Positions 41,578 to 48,780 of a DNA stretch of 48,780 nucleotides are shown here, in pieces. The stretch lies in assembly GCF_009759665.1 (NCBI RefSeq), contig NZ_WQNE01000045.1:1-48780 (forward strand). Direction: 5' to 3'. The DNA is from Bradyrhizobium cajani (GTDB lineage Bacteria; Pseudomonadota; Alphaproteobacteria; Rhizobiales; Xanthobacteraceae). Under the pieces are notes generated by a model that was not told where the DNA came from, ran no database searches, and worked only from the letters and a program-made list of their open reading frames with translations. A program made the translations under genes and the position numbers. How positions within the stretch are numbered: position 1 is the first letter of the stretch; every line of letters begins with the position of its first letter.

Positions 41578-41656
41578 TCGTCGTCATGGCCGGGCTTCCA
41601 CGCCTTGCCCCGCGGCAGGAAAGACGTGGATGCCCGGGACAAGCCCGGGAATGACA
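41578..41656. repeat. Interspersed palindromic repeat, type A-like copy 5
   Basis: TCGTCATGGCCGGGCTTCCA at the left and GTGGATGCCCGGGACAAGCC with CGGGAATGAC at the right; internal CCACG pairs with CGTGG. This is a shorter variant of type A. A partial copy of the same variant abuts the IS481 end at 48633. Confidence 0.75.
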
Positions 41657-41670
41657 ACCTCCCTCGAAGC

Positions 41671-41707
41671 CCAAAAGAAATCCGCCGGAGACTGGCCTCC
41701 GGCGGAT
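41671..41707 (-). terminator. Rho-independent terminator of the molybdenum hydroxylase operon
   Basis: Minus strand: ATCCGCCGGAG-GCCAGT-CTCCGGCGGAT, a perfect 11-bp stem with a 6-base loop, followed by TTTCTTTT. It lies 27 bases past the stop of the large subunit gene. Confidence 0.88.
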
Positions 41708-41734
41708 CATGTCGCTTCACAAGCGCAGCTGGCG

Positions 41735-44020
41735 CTACGCCTTCATGCTCGCCTTCACGGCCTCCGCCGTGATCGGCAGGGCCCGGACGCGGGCGCCGGA
41801 GGCGTTGAAGATGGCGTTGCCGATGGCGGGGGCGACCACCGTCACCGCGGGCTCGCCGACGCCGGTGGCCTTCTCGCCATTGGCGATCACGGCGACCGCG
41901 ACCTCCGGCATCTGGCTCATGCGCAAGGGCGTGTAGCTGTCGAAATTGGTCTGCTCGATGCCACCGTCCTTCAGCGTCGCCTTCTCGTACATCGCCAGCG
42001 ACAGACCCCACAGCGCCGCACCCTCGACCTGGGCACGGATGTTGTCGGGATGCACCTGGGTGCCGACATCGGTGGCGACCGTAAGCTTCTTCACGGTCAC
42101 TGCACCTGAGGGCGCCACCGCAACATGGGCGACGCAGGCGGTCCAGCTTGCGGTCGCGCGCTCCTGTGAGGAGACGCAGGCAACCCCCATGCCCTCGCCT
42201 TTCGGCAGTTGCCTGGTGCCGTAGCCGGACAGCCCCATCGCGGCGAGCAGCGTGTTGCGCAGCCGCTGCGCGCCGCCGTCGTTCTTGCCGGCGCCGTCGA
42301 GCAGCGAGATGCGGAACTGCGCGGGATCCTTTCCGGTCGCCGCCGCGATCTCGTCGATCATGCTTTCGACCGCCCAGAAGGTCCAGCCCGGCGCCACCGA
42401 GCGGAGCTGACCGGACGGCGTGGCGTTGTGCGCGAGCTCGTTCTTGATCGCGCGCACATAGTGGTTGGGCACGGTGTAGAAGAAGTCGGCCCCGTTCACC
42501 GTGAAGCTGTCGAGCGGGCCTTTCTTGTCGACCGAGGGCGTCAGGAAATCGGGGATTCCCCAGCGCGCGGTCGGCCAGGCCGAGACCACGTCATGGCTGA
42601 GCGCGATGAGCTTGCCATCGCCGTCGACGCCGGCCTTGACCTTCTGATAGGTGAGCGGACGCGAGAAATCCATCGTCATGTCGTTCTCGCGCGTGTAGAT
42701 CACCTTCACCGGCTTGCCGATGGCCTTCGCCGCCTGCACCGCGGGAATCATCATGTCGGCATCGAGCCTGCGGCCGAAGCCGCCACCGAGCCACATCTGG
42801 TGCATGACGACGAACTTCGGATCGATCCCGGCCGCACCCGCCGCAATCGCACCGGAGCGCGTCGCGAACTGGTTGCCGGAATAGATGTGCAGGATGTCGC
42901 CCTTGAACTCCGCGGTGGCGTTCATCGGCTCCAGCGGCGCGTGGATGTTGATGCTGGTGGTGTACTCGGCCTCCACCACCTTGGCGGCCGAACCGAACGC
43001 CGCGTTCGGGTCGCCGTCCTTGACGAAGAACTGGCCGGAATCCTCCAGCTTCTGAAGCCGCATCGCTTCATCGAGCAGCGACTGGCTCGACAGCTTTGCG
43101 TTCGGGCCTCCGTCATAGGCGATCTTCAGCGCCTGCGCCGCCTTCCTGGCGTTGGCATAGGTGCTCGCGACCGCGACGACCCAGCCCGACGTCGTGCCGG
43201 TCTTGTCGTCGAGGGTGACGGCCTTGATGAAGCCCGGCACCTTCTTCGCCGCGCTGTCGTCGACCGATTTCACCGTCGCGCCGAAGCGCACCGGCGGCGT
43301 GACCACCGCGCCATAGGCCATGCCGGGCAGCATCACGTCGATGCCGTACTTGGCCGTGCCGTTGGTCTTGGAGGGGATGTCGAGCTGCGGCACCGACACG
43401 CCGATCATCGTGTACTGATCCGGCGTCTTCAGCTTGATCGCCTTCAGCTCGTCGGGCGTAAACGTCTTGGTCGCCTTGCCGCTCTTGACGACATCGGCGA
43501 ACGACATCTGCTTCTTCGATTTCGGATGCACGATCATGGAATCGCGCACCACGAGCTCCGAAGCCGGCACACCCATCGCGGCTGCCGCGCCTTCGGTCAA
43601 CGCCATGCGGCCCGCAGCGCCCGCCCGGCTCATGGCGTCGAAATTCATCATGGTCGACCAGCTGCCGCCGGTGATCTGCGCGCCGAGCACGGGATCATTG
43701 AACTTCGGATCGTTTGAAGCGAGCGCGACACGCATATCCTTCCAGTTTGCCCCCAATTCCTCGCAGACGATCTGCGCCATGGTGGAAGCGATGTGCTGGC
43801 CCATGTCGGCCTTGCCGCAGGTCACCGTGACGAGACCATCCGGCGAGATCGCATACCAGACGCTCGGCTCGAATTTGGCCGGCGCCGCGGCAGATGCGGA
43901 ATCGATGCCGGGCACGCCGGCATAGCCGAGCACGAGGCCGGTCGCGGCGGTGCCGACCAGGAAGGAGCGGCGGCTGAGATCGGTCTTCTCGGGTGTGACG
44001 TTCTTGACGTGCTCGTTCAT
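41735..44020 (-). CDS. Xanthine-dehydrogenase-family molybdopterin-binding large subunit (IorB-like)
   Basis: A 761-residue molybdenum hydroxylase large subunit, of the isoquinoline 1-oxidoreductase beta type. A Tat signal is visible (DLSRRSFLVGTAATGLVLG), so the holo-complex is exported to the periplasm. Key segments: VTVTCGKADMGQHIASTMAQ, LGAQITGGSWSTMMNF, the cofactor loop MWLGGGFGRRLD, and GVGEPAVTVVAPAIGNAIF with probable catalytic E723. It hydroxylates an N-heteroaromatic or aldehyde substrate, not identifiable here. ATG 44020 overlaps the stop of the Fe-S subunit gene (ATGA). No FAD subunit gene is present; IorAB-type enzymes pass electrons to a cytochrome or quinone instead. Confidence 0.92.
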   Translation of the reverse strand: MNEHVKNVTPEKTDLSRRSFLVGTAATGLVLGYAGVPGIDSASAAAPAKFEPSVWYAISPDGLVTVTCGKADMGQHIASTMAQIVCEELGANWKDMRVALASNDPKFNDPVLGAQITGGSWSTMMNFDAMSRAGAAGRMALTEGAAAAMGVPASELVVRDSMIVHPKSKKQMSFADVVKSGKATKTFTPDELKAIKLKTPDQYTMIGVSVPQLDIPSKTNGTAKYGIDVMLPGMAYGAVVTPPVRFGATVKSVDDSAAKKVPGFIKAVTLDDKTGTTSGWVVAVASTYANARKAAQALKIAYDGGPNAKLSSQSLLDEAMRLQKLEDSGQFFVKDGDPNAAFGSAAKVVEAEYTTSINIHAPLEPMNATAEFKGDILHIYSGNQFATRSGAIAAGAAGIDPKFVVMHQMWLGGGFGRRLDADMMIPAVQAAKAIGKPVKVIYTRENDMTMDFSRPLTYQKVKAGVDGDGKLIALSHDVVSAWPTARWGIPDFLTPSVDKKGPLDSFTVNGADFFYTVPNHYVRAIKNELAHNATPSGQLRSVAPGWTFWAVESMIDEIAAATGKDPAQFRISLLDGAGKNDGGAQRLRNTLLAAMGLSGYGTRQLPKGEGMGVACVSSQERATASWTACVAHVAVAPSGAVTVKKLTVATDVGTQVHPDNIRAQVEGAALWGLSLAMYEKATLKDGGIEQTNFDSYTPLRMSQMPEVAVAVIANGEKATGVGEPAVTVVAPAIGNAIFNASGARVRALPITAEAVKASMKA

Positions 44021-44508
44021 GTGGGCCTCCGCTCGCTGGAGGTGGCGGACGCGGTGCGCATCTCGGATGCGGCGCGCATGATCGCCTTCTGGATCCGCGA
44101 ATAGGTCATGCAGCGGCAGAGATTGCCGTCCATGTGAGCGACCACTTCGTCCTTGGTCGGATTCGGATTCTTGGCGAGCAGCGAGGCTGCCTGCATGATC
44201 TGCCCGGACTGGCAGTAGCCGCATTGCGGCACCTGCTCGGCGATCCACGCCTTCTGGAGCGGATGGTCGCCCTTGGCAGAGAGGCCTTCGATGGTGGTGA
44301 TCTTCTTGCCGGCGACATCGCCGACCATGGTCTGGCACGAACGCACCGCTTCGCCGTTGACGTGCACGGTGCAGGCACCGCACAGGCCGGCACCGCAGCC
44401 GAACTTGGTGCCGGTCATCTGCAATTGCTCGCGGATCGCCCAGAGGAGCGGCGTATCGTTCGCCGCATCCACGGACAGACTCCGCCCGTTGATGGTGAGA
44501 GTTGGCAT
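44017..44508 (-). CDS. (2Fe-2S)-binding small subunit (IorA-like)
   Basis: A 163-residue two-cluster iron-sulfur subunit. Plant-type cluster cysteines C38, C43, C46 (GCGAGLCGAC) and C58, and the second cluster C96, C99 (CGYC), C131 and C133 (CRC). It transfers electrons from the molybdenum cofactor of the next subunit. It has no signal of its own, so it is probably exported together with the Tat-signal-bearing large subunit. Start ATG 44508 with GGGAAG upstream. The stop overlaps the large-subunit start by four bases. The gap upstream (44509-44799) shows no gene or clear promoter to me. Confidence 0.93.
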   Translation of the reverse strand: MPTLTINGRSLSVDAANDTPLLWAIREQLQMTGTKFGCGAGLCGACTVHVNGEAVRSCQTMVGDVAGKKITTIEGLSAKGDHPLQKAWIAEQVPQCGYCQSGQIMQAASLLAKNPNPTKDEVVAHMDGNLCRCMTYSRIQKAIMRAASEMRTASATSSERRPT

Positions 44509-44799
44509 AGGCGTCTTCCCCTGCCGGTGCATGAAGCCGCTTACGGCGGCAACTTGTACAGCGGACGCCCACCGGGCTGGCGTCAGCCTTGGTGCCAGCA
44601 TGGTCGGGTTCACGCGCGGAGGCAAATGCAATCTGGAATGAGTCGAAACTATCGCGGCAGCTTAGTGTTGTGCGTTGCGAGAACAGCGATGACGCAGCGA
44701 CTGAACGCAACAAGCAGAGCCTCGCACGTGCGTGCCATCGCATTCGCGGCAGTTTCTTCCAGGTAACTTGGCGCGCTAGAGTACCAGCGCCGCCGCGGA

Positions 44800-44956
44800 C
44801 ACCCCTTCTCCCCTTGCGGGAGAAGGTGGCGCGCGCAGCGCGACGGATGAGGGGTTCTCTCCGCAAACTCAAAAGACAGTTGCGCGCGCGGAGAGAGACC
44901 CCTCACCCGTCTCGCCGCTACGCGGCGAGCACCCTCTCCCGCAAGGGGAGAGGGTG
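44800..44956. repeat. Interspersed palindromic repeat, type E copy 2
   Basis: CACCCCTTCTCCCCTTGCGG with GAGAAGGTG at the left and CACCCTCTCCCGCAAGGGGA with GAGGGTG at the right. Internal GGGGTTCTCTCC faces GGAGAGAGACCCC. It precedes the alpha/beta hydrolase gene. Confidence 0.85.
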
Positions 44957-44996
44957 CAGTTACGTCGTGGCGAGAATAAAAAGAAAGGCGGACACA

Positions 44997-45761
44997 ATGC
45001 CAAGGATCGATCGGGACGGCGTCAACATCTACTACGAAGTTCATGGCGAGGGGCCGCCATTGCTGCTCACGCACGGCTATTCCTCGACGTCGGCGATGTG
45101 GCACGGGCAGGTCGATGCACTTGCAGCCAACCACAAGCTGATCTTGTGGGACATGCGCGGGCACGGTCAGTCCGACTATCCCGATGACCCCAAGGCCTAT
45201 AGCGAAGCGCTCACTGTCGGCGACATGGCGGCGATCCTCGATGCCGTCGGCACCGAGCGCGCCATCATCGGCGGGCTGTCGCTTGGCGGCTACATGTCGC
45301 TCGCGTTTTATCGCGTGCATCCGCAGGCCACCCGCGCGCTGCTCATCATCGACACCGGGCCGGGCTTCAAGAAGGACGATGCGCGCGAGGCCTGGAACGC
45401 GCGGGCGCTTGCGACCGCCGACAGGCTGGATCAGGAAGGACTCGCGGTGCTGAAATCGGCGACGCGTGAGCGCGCCACGGCCAGCCATCGCAACGCCAGG
45501 GGGCTGGCCCTTGCGGCTCGCGGCATGCTGACCCAACGCGATGCGCGCGTGATCGAACTATTGCCCGACATCAAGGTGCCGTCGCTGATCGTGGTCGGCG
45601 CCGACGACACGCCGTTCCTCGCAGCGTCCGACTACATGGCCGCAAAGATCCCCGGCGCACAAAAGGTCGTGATCCCCGCGGCCGGACACGCCGTCAACAT
45701 CGATCAGCCCCAGGCTTTTGTTGACGCGGTCGCGCCTTTCCTGAAGAACTTGCCGGGGTAG
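44997..45761 (+). CDS. Alpha/beta-fold hydrolase
   Basis: A 254-residue hydrolase. LLLTHGYSSTSAMW is the oxyanion HG motif, S95 in IGGLSLGGYM the nucleophile, D200 or D201 in VVGADDTPF the acid, and H231 in PAAGHAVN the base. The length and short cap resemble 3-oxoadipate enol-lactonase or epoxide hydrolase-like members; no substrate can be read. ATG 44997 follows AAGAAAGGCGG. It runs on the plus strand, followed after 24 bases by a small exported protein gene with which it may be co-transcribed. Confidence 0.9.
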   Translation: MPRIDRDGVNIYYEVHGEGPPLLLTHGYSSTSAMWHGQVDALAANHKLILWDMRGHGQSDYPDDPKAYSEALTVGDMAAILDAVGTERAIIGGLSLGGYMSLAFYRVHPQATRALLIIDTGPGFKKDDAREAWNARALATADRLDQEGLAVLKSATRERATASHRNARGLALAARGMLTQRDARVIELLPDIKVPSLIVVGADDTPFLAASDYMAAKIPGAQKVVIPAAGHAVNIDQPQAFVDAVAPFLKNLPG

Positions 45762-45785
45762 GCGGATCAAGCAGGGATAAAGGCC

Positions 45786-46127
45786 ATGACGCGGGCGATG
45801 TTGGCTGCGGGCGCAGTAGCGGTGCTGCTCTCGGCATCGGCACAGGCCGAGCCGTTCGGCACCATGCCGCCGCGCCAGCCTTTCGTCGCGACATTGTCGA
45901 ACAACACGCCGCTCGCCTTCGGCATGGATGCCGCGCAGACCGCGCGCGCCCTGGGGCAACCGCTGCAATATGTGCGCGGACGTCCCGGCAACGAGATCTA
46001 TCTCGCTTTGCGCAACATCGGAGGCAGCGGCCTGATCCCCTACCGCCACCGCCTGTTCCTGCAATTCCGTCATGGACGGCTGGCAGGATGGAAGGAGGAT
46101 TACGGCGAGAACTGGATGTGGGAGTGA
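45786..46127 (+). CDS. Small exported hypothetical protein, 113 aa
   Basis: A 113-residue protein with a clear Sec signal peptide (MTRAMLAAGAVAVLLSASAQA, cleaved before EPFG). The mature 92 residues have LSNNTPLAFGMDAAQTARAL and a beta-rich end, FRHGRLAGWKEDYGENW. The pattern resembles SmpA/OmlA-like or other small periplasmic folds in which a FGM(T/D)..Q..AL helix precedes strands, but I cannot assign it. ATG 45786. It is closely downstream of the alpha/beta hydrolase. Confidence 0.75.
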   Translation: MTRAMLAAGAVAVLLSASAQAEPFGTMPPRQPFVATLSNNTPLAFGMDAAQTARALGQPLQYVRGRPGNEIYLALRNIGGSGLIPYRHRLFLQFRHGRLAGWKEDYGENWMWE

Positions 46128-46148
46128 GGGCGGCCGCCCTACCGCTTC

Positions 46149-46265
46149 CCCTCATCCTGAGGAGCTTGCAACGCAAGCGTCTCGAAGGATGAAGGCCCGG
46201 CTGAGGCGTCACGGGCCTCTATCCTTCGAGACGCGCGCGAAGGGCGCGCTCCTCAGGATGAGGGG
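46149..46265. repeat. Interspersed repeat, type B copy 4
   Basis: CCCTCATCCTGAGGAGC at the left and GCTCCTCAGGATGAGGGG at the right, with GCGTCTCGAAGGATGAAG and CTATCCTTCGAGACGCGC inside. It ends 40 bases before the dienelactone hydrolase start. Confidence 0.85.
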
Positions 46266-46303
46266 AGAGATTGAATTCGCGACAACCAAGAAGGACAACC
46301 CGC

Positions 46304-46975
46304 GTGGGACAAGACATCAAACTGACGGCTTCCGATAATTTCCAGCTTGGCGCCTATCGCGCCGATCCTAGCGGCGCGCCGAAGGGCGCGGTGGTGGTGA
46401 TCCAGGAGATCTTCGGGGTCAATCATCACATCCGCTCGGTCTGCGACCGTCTCGCCGGGGAAGGCTATGTCGCGATCGCACCGTCGATCTTCGACCGCAC
46501 CTCGCCGAACTTCCAGTCGGGCTATACGCCCGATGAGATCGCCGAGGCGCGCAAGTTCGTGGCCAATCCCGATTGGGCGGCGATGCTGCGCGATACGCAA
46601 GCGGCGATCGATGCAGTGCAGAGCGCCGGCCCGGTCGGGATCATCGGCTTCTGTCTCGGCGGCAGCATCGCCTTCGTCGCGGCGACGCGGCTGTCGGGCC
46701 TGAAGGCCGCGATCGGCTATTACGGCGGCGCCGTCGTGCGCTTTGCCGACGAGACGCCGAAGGTGCCGACGCAGCTGCATTTCGGCGAGAAGGATGCCGG
46801 CATTCCCTTGACTGACGTCGAGACCATCAAGGCGAAGCGGCCCGATGTCGAGGTCTTCATCTATCCCGGCGCCCAGCACGGCTTCCATTGCGACGAGCGG
46901 GCGAGCTACGACAAGGCCAGCGCGGACATCGCCTGGCCGCGCAGCATGGCGTTCTTCGCGAAGCATCTGAAATAG
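46304..46975 (+). CDS. Dienelactone hydrolase family protein
   Basis: A 223-residue soluble alpha/beta hydrolase with the dienelactone hydrolase triad C117 (GFCLGGS), D164 (GEKDAGIP) and H192 (AQHGFHCDE), plus E35 in VVIQEIFGV, which activates the Cys in this family. It opens dienelactones in chloroaromatic degradation or hydrolyses related lactones and esters. The start is GTG 46304 (following AGAAGGAC); a TTG 33 bases upstream would put the start against the repeat and is less likely. No chlorocatechol genes are nearby, so a general role is possible. Confidence 0.92.
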   Translation: MGQDIKLTASDNFQLGAYRADPSGAPKGAVVVIQEIFGVNHHIRSVCDRLAGEGYVAIAPSIFDRTSPNFQSGYTPDEIAEARKFVANPDWAAMLRDTQAAIDAVQSAGPVGIIGFCLGGSIAFVAATRLSGLKAAIGYYGGAVVRFADETPKVPTQLHFGEKDAGIPLTDVETIKAKRPDVEVFIYPGAQHGFHCDERASYDKASADIAWPRSMAFFAKHLK

Positions 46976-46996
46976 GCGGCGCACAGCTCTCTCCTC

Positions 46997-47100
46997 CGTC
47001 ATTCCGGGCCTGCACCGCGAAGCGGTGCAGGCCCGGAATCCATAGCCACGAACCGGGATTATGGATTCCAGGCTCGCGCTGCGCGCGCCCCGGAATGACG
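46997..47100. repeat. Interspersed palindromic repeat, type A copy 6
   Basis: CGTCATTCCGGGCCTGCACC at the left, CGCGCCCCGGAATGACG at the right, with CCCGGAATCCATAGCC and TATGGATTCCAGG inside. Confidence 0.85.
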
Positions 47101-47182
47101 AGAGAGCAGGAATCGGGTGGCTGCATCATGCCGCGTGACGATAGAGCTGGCCGATCAAGCCAACTCACGCCGGGAGATCGTC

Positions 47183-47665
47183 ATGCAGCAGGCCATCACA
47201 CACCTCATCATCCGTAATCCGTTCGGCACCATGGACGTCCCCACGCCGGACGATCGCGACGTTATGGATTACGCCGCATCCGCGACGCTTGCCGGCGATG
47301 CCGCTGACATCAATGCAGCGATGTGGGCCTCGATTCCCGCCGTTTCCGATCCGCTCGAAGGTGTCTGGGCGAGCCGCTGGAACGGCGGCGCCGATCCGAC
47401 CATTGCCGGCGATACGCCGGAAAAATGGAAAGTGGGACGCGCGGACGTCCGGGTCGTCGGCGAGCGCATCTATTTGCGCTTCGACTGGGACGGCGGCCGC
47501 CGGCACGGACTGATCGATGCGGCGCGCGACGGCGCGGGGCGCCTGGTCGGCAAGTACATCAACCTCACCACGCCGGCGATCACACGGCCATGGGTCGGGC
47601 TCGTGGTCAATGCCGCGCGGATCGACGGGTGCTTTCCGAACGGGCGGTTGGATTTTCGGAGATAG
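47183..47665 (+). CDS. Hypothetical protein, 160 aa
   Basis: A 160-residue soluble protein. The start at ATG 47183 (MQQAITHLIIRNPFGTMDVP) has GGGAGATCG upstream and is preferred to a longer reading from 47117. The second half (GVWASRWNGGADPTIAGDTP, then WKVGRADVRVVGERIYLRFD, GGRRHGLIDAARDGAGRLVG) reads as a beta-rich lipocalin-like or Avidin-like sheet, but no family is recognised. The final segment NAARIDGCFPNGRLDFRR is compact and probably structured. Flanked by two type A repeats. Confidence 0.75.
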   Translation: MQQAITHLIIRNPFGTMDVPTPDDRDVMDYAASATLAGDAADINAAMWASIPAVSDPLEGVWASRWNGGADPTIAGDTPEKWKVGRADVRVVGERIYLRFDWDGGRRHGLIDAARDGAGRLVGKYINLTTPAITRPWVGLVVNAARIDGCFPNGRLDFRR

Positions 47666-47672
47666 CCTCCGC

Positions 47673-47773
47673 TGTCATTCCGGGACGCGTCGCTAGGCGC
47701 GGGCCCGGAATCCATCGGATGGCAGAGTCGGCGGGGGAATGGATTCGCGACTTCGTCGCGCCCCGGAATGACG
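47673..47773. repeat. Interspersed palindromic repeat, type A copy 7
   Basis: TGTCATTCCGGGACGCGTCG at the left, CGTCGCGCCCCGGAATGACG at the right, with CCCGGAATCCATCGG and AATGGATTCGCG inside. It lies between two convergent genes and ends 4 bases from the Wza-like stop. Confidence 0.85.
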
Positions 47774-47776
47774 GGG

Positions 47777-48517
47777 CTAGAACCAGCGCTCGCCGACGAA
47801 CACGGTGTCACCGGGGGCCAGCGGCGTGCCGAGCGGGACGACGGCGCGCATGGCGCCGCCGGCTTCGGTATGCGTGACGGTGACCACGTCGCGCTTGGCA
47901 CGGGGCGAGAAGCCGCCGGCGATCGCAACCGCGCTTTCGACCGTCATGTTCGGCACATAGGGATATTGGCCGGGCGCAAGGACCTCGCCGAGAATGAAGA
48001 ACGGGCGATAGGCCTCGATCTCGACGGCGACCGAAGGCTCGCGGATGTAGCCGTTGCGCAGGCGCGCGCCGATGTCGCCGGCAAGGCCCGCCGTGGTACG
48101 GCCGCGCGCGGGCACCGCGCCGATCAGCGGCATGGTGATGGAACCGCCGGCATCGATCGCGTAGCTGTTGGTGAGACCTTCCTGGCCGTAGACCACGACG
48201 CGCAGCTTGTCGCCGGCGTCGAGATGGTAGGAGGCGTCGTAGCGCACCGGCGCCGCCATCGGTGCGGCATAGCCGACCGGCATCGGCGAGGAGGCAAAGG
48301 AATTGCGCAGTGCGCCGATGGCGCCGCCACCGTCGGCGACGACGACCGGCTGCGGCGCGCTGTAAGGCTGGCCATAGGCCATGGAATCGAGATCGGCGCG
48401 CGGCTGCATCACCGCGACGGGACCGGCGGTCTGCATGCAGCCGCCAAGGGCAAGCGCGGCGGACGCTGCCAGGGACGCCGTCAAGATCGACCATCGAAAC
48501 GCGCGTGCAACCGGCAC
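47777..48517 (-). CDS. Polysaccharide export lipoprotein (Wza/ExoF-type)
   Basis: A 246-residue outer-membrane lipoprotein. The N-terminus has a signal with lipobox LALGGC (C27). After a Pro/Ala/Gln-rich linker (about 30-90) comes the Poly_export (PES) domain: YHLDAGDKLRVVVYGQEGLT, AGGSITMPLIGAVPARGRTT. An SLBB-like segment follows (PFFILGEVLAPGQYPYVPNMTVESAVAIAGG, about 170-200) and the end PLAPGDTVFVGERWF. Such proteins form the export channel for capsule or exopolysaccharide. The start is GTG 48517 with GAGGGA upstream. No polymerase or glycosyltransferase genes are in the window, so the cluster, if any, lies elsewhere or was separated by the IS element. Confidence 0.92.
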   Translation of the reverse strand: MPVARAFRWSILTASLAASAALALGGCMQTAGPVAVMQPRADLDSMAYGQPYSAPQPVVVADGGGAIGALRNSFASSPMPVGYAAPMAAPVRYDASYHLDAGDKLRVVVYGQEGLTNSYAIDAGGSITMPLIGAVPARGRTTAGLAGDIGARLRNGYIREPSVAVEIEAYRPFFILGEVLAPGQYPYVPNMTVESAVAIAGGFSPRAKRDVVTVTHTEAGGAMRAVVPLGTPLAPGDTVFVGERWF

Positions 48518-48632
48518 CGGACCTATCCCTCGAAACGAGACGGCTCCAGTCTTGCACCGGTTATGGTTAAGAAAGCGTTGAGGGAGGCTGGGCGCGGGTC
48601 GCAGCGATGCAGAGGCGGCGACGGCCTCTCGG

Positions 48633-48681
48633 CGTCGTCATGGCCGGGCTTGTTGTTTAGCCCGGACAGATCACTGACGGG
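48633..48681. repeat. Partial type A-like repeat abutting an IS end
   Basis: GCGTCGTCATGGCCGGGCTT with AGCCCGGACAG resembles the copy at 41578-41656 but stops before a right arm; the IS481-type end begins at 48682. Confidence 0.5.
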
Positions 48682-48780
48682 TGTTCGGAGACATAGCTGA
48701 CACATCAACATGGCTGGATTGGTCGATTCGGGAGGCCGTCCATGCCTTGGAGTGAGGTGTCGGTAATGGATCAGCGTCAT
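48682..48780 (+). mobile_element. Left end of an IS481-type element with the start of its transposase
   Basis: TGTTCGGAGACATAGCTGAC at 48682 has the 5'-TGT terminus expected of IS481-family inverted repeats. ATG 48742, preceded by GGGAGG, opens MPWSEVSVMDQRH and runs off the window; this matches the N-termini of IS481 transposases (MPWKE.SVMDxR, helix-turn-helix follows). The rest lies outside. Confidence 0.75.

Overview
The window looks like chromosomal DNA of an alphaproteobacterium, most probably Bradyrhizobium or a close relative. I infer this from the high GC content, the alphaproteobacterial gene families and a dense set of short interspersed palindromic repeats between genes. It is bounded by insertion-sequence DNA on both sides: the last 40 codons of an IS4-type transposase at the left edge, and the left end of an IS481-type element with its first 13 codons at the right edge.

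Left part (0-12 kb): a GH13 alpha-glucosidase, a metallo-beta-lactamase-fold hydrolase, an HxlR regulator divergent from a small protein, a PHB-depolymerase-type esterase and a DHA2 MFS exporter. Then comes an oxidative block (limonene-monooxygenase-like flavoprotein, cytochrome P450, SDR) and an HWE histidine kinase. Two near-identical copies of one repeat type flank this block in direct orientation.

Middle (12-29 kb): a GGDEF-EAL protein. Next is a PAS/AAA+/Fis sigma-54 activator followed by a good -24/-12 promoter with upstream repeats, an MHS-type symporter, a long acyl-CoA:acetate CoA-transferase and a complete branched-chain-type ABC importer (SBP, two ATPases, two permeases). This reads as one uptake-and-activation module for an organic acid. 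It is followed by a membrane Cache-PAS-PAS-GGDEF-EAL protein overlapping a PAS-GGDEF cyclase, with CtrA-like sites upstream, and tRNA-Arg(CCG).

Right part (29-49 kb): mostly short housekeeping and accessory genes on the minus strand. They include a RidA-like protein lacking the key Arg, a Tag-like glycosylase preceded by an unlisted 49-aa ORF, a metallophosphoesterase, a cNMP-binding protein, and a uppS/winged-helix regulator/membrane-protein operon carrying two copies of one 17-bp operator. Further right are a periplasmic trypsin-like protease, an ArsR-SRPBCC-DUF899 operon (predicted leaderless, with a 151-nt out-of-frame overlap), a Bug-type SBP, a VOC protein, the C-terminal remnant of an acyl-CoA synthetase and an HD-GYP protein. 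The stretch ends with a two-subunit molybdenum hydroxylase, an alpha/beta hydrolase, a dienelactone hydrolase, small hypotheticals and a Wza-type export lipoprotein.

Four cyclic-di-GMP proteins lie in 30 kb. The most rewarding regulatory signals are the sigma-54 module (14.3-24.6 kb), the shared operator of the uppS operon (32.8-34.7 kb) and the leaderless ArsR operon (36.2-37.8 kb). All functional statements rest on reading motifs by eye; no database search was run.
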